Origin: Microbacterium terricola
GTDB taxonomy: Bacteria; Actinomycetota; Actinomycetes; Actinomycetales; Microbacteriaceae
Direction of reading: 5' to 3'
Assembly: GCF_027943945.1 (NCBI RefSeq)
Contig: NZ_AP027141.1
Span: 372,001-436,000 of the forward strand
DNA length: 64,000 bases
Below the pieces are notes generated by a model. It was not told the DNA's origin. It saw only the letters and a program-made list of their open reading frames with translations, and searched no databases. The position numbers were made by a program, and so were the translations under genes. Shown one piece after another: positions 63,262-64,000 of the stretch (the stretch's first letter is position 1; every line of letters starts with the position of its first letter).

Positions 63262-63987
63262 GTGACCCCCGCATCCTCTTCCTCCCGTTCCTCGCGCCGT
63301 GCGCGCGCCGCCGTCGGTGCGGCCCTCGTCCTGGCGATGGCGCTGCCGACCGCCGGCTGCGCACAGGTCGGCGAGTTCATCGACGGCGTGCAGGCCGCTG
63401 CGGCCGAACCCGCGCCCACCCCGACGTCCACCGCGTCCGACGAGATCGCCTTCGACTCGCAGTTCAGCTATGACGGCTCGGTCGCGCTGTCGTCCGACGT
63501 CGCCGACGGGCTCGAGCTGCGGCTGGACGCGTGGGCCGCCGACCCGAAGCGGACCCACGAGTGGACTCCCACCGCGGAGAAGACGCTCGGCTTCGCGGTC
63601 AACGTCTACGACCACCGCGTCGACGAGAAGGCCGTCCTCACCCAGAAGCGCCGCGTCTACATCTCGCAGATCGCGATCACGTCGCAGACCGCGCAGACCT
63701 CAGGCCAGGTGTCCACGCCGTTCCGGTTCACGGCCGACCCGCGCACCCTGGTCCCCACCGACACGCTGCGCTCGAAGCGCGGCCTGCTCCTCAACAGCTA
63801 CCAGGGCGGCCTCCTCGTGCCTGAGACCGCGATCCGCGAGCTGCCGGACGACACCGTCGGCATCACCCTGCAGTTCGCCCTGACGGTGTGGGTCGAGCAG
63901 GCGGCGGACGACGACGCGTCCTTCGAGCAGATCACGATCTACCAGGACCTGCCGATCGCGATCTTCGCGCCCGAGAACGAAGGCTGA
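63262..63987 (+). CDS. Putative lipoprotein, likely paralogue of its neighbour
   Basis: A 241-residue protein starting with GTG. The signal peptide is Ser/Arg-rich, then hydrophobic, with lipobox P-T-A-G-C near residue 33. After a short linker, a beta-rich domain spans about 60-238. Its segment order (D-x-W-x-x-x, a strand ending V-x-V-Y or V-T-T-V, a V-Y-x-x-x or Y-I-S strand, Y-x-Q/Y-S-Y and a final L-Q-F/V-Q-F strand) parallels the lipoprotein at 62570, although identity looks low. The gene is complete, ending 13 bases before the window end. Role unknown; extracytoplasmic. Confidence 0.75.
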   Translation: MTPASSSSRSSRRARAAVGAALVLAMALPTAGCAQVGEFIDGVQAAAAEPAPTPTSTASDEIAFDSQFSYDGSVALSSDVADGLELRLDAWAADPKRTHEWTPTAEKTLGFAVNVYDHRVDEKAVLTQKRRVYISQIAITSQTAQTSGQVSTPFRFTADPRTLVPTDTLRSKRGLLLNSYQGGLLVPETAIRELPDDTVGITLQFALTVWVEQAADDDASFEQITIYQDLPIAIFAPENEG

Positions 63988-64000
63988 TCCTTCACCGTTC

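Noticed and set aside
1..64000. tRNA or rRNA genes, CRISPR arrays, insertion sequences, phage genes, replication origin
   Set aside because: No cloverleaf-like segments ending in CCA-type arms, no regularly spaced repeats, no transposase or integrase motifs and no DnaA-box cluster were noticed. A tRNA scan or repeat search could still find something short.

Overview
This window is high-GC chromosomal DNA from an actinobacterium. Overlapping ATGA/GTGA/TGATG junctions, frequent GTG and TTG starts, TANNNT -10 boxes, a C+ (zinc) L36, mycobacterial-type signalling genes and the ribosomal gene order all fit Microbacteriaceae, most likely Microbacterium or a close relative. I see no rRNA, tRNA, CRISPR array, prophage or insertion sequence.

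Layout. (1) 1-1585: the end of a membrane protein, a second membrane protein and a hypothetical protein whose GTG may be leaderless. (2) 1595-21559: one long, mostly overlapping operon encoding a Ser/Thr kinase, a 1989-residue membrane-anchored Ig-repeat protein, MoxR, DUF58, a TgpA-like membrane protein without catalytic Cys and His, an FHA protein, a Thr-motif membrane protein, an RDD-FHA protein and an EssC/EccC-like FtsK ATPase with an N-terminal FHA domain. (3) 21579-25758: two WXG100-type proteins (only the second has W-x-G), a putative type VII secreted protein and three hypothetical partners. Regions 2 and 3 look like a reduced type VII secretion locus controlled by phosphothreonine/FHA signalling; no EccB/D/E, MycP or EssA/B homologue and no PP2C phosphatase is seen here. 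(4) 25769-30433: the str operon (rpsL, rpsG, fusA, tuf). (5) 30445-37001: a 2142-residue wall-anchored VWA/SpaA/DUF11 adhesin with its own promoter and terminator-like hairpin, placed between tuf and rpsJ. (6) 37032-55305: the merged S10-spc-alpha ribosomal cluster, rpsJ to rplQ, including secY, adk, map, infA, rpmJ and rpoA. It is interrupted by a DsbA-like protein and an AbiEi/DUF559-like accessory gene flanked by inverted repeats. rpsN (S14) and rpsD (S4) are absent from their common places. (7) 55312-60049: a tandem-GNAT acetyltransferase, then a two-gene unit of a membrane class III nucleotide cyclase and an MscS channel carrying a cyclic-nucleotide-binding-like domain. Both have lost key ligand or catalytic residues. 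(8) 60069-64000: truA, an EEP-family phosphohydrolase, a strong bidirectional terminator, a convergent small wall-anchored protein and two tandem lipoproteins that look like distant paralogues.

The ribosomal region is housekeeping. The parts most worth follow-up are the FHA/kinase-wired type VII locus with its dead transglutaminase and multi-threonine scaffold, the cyclase-channel pair with matching active-site losses, and the giant adhesin and AbiEi-like gene lodged inside otherwise conserved ribosomal neighbourhoods.
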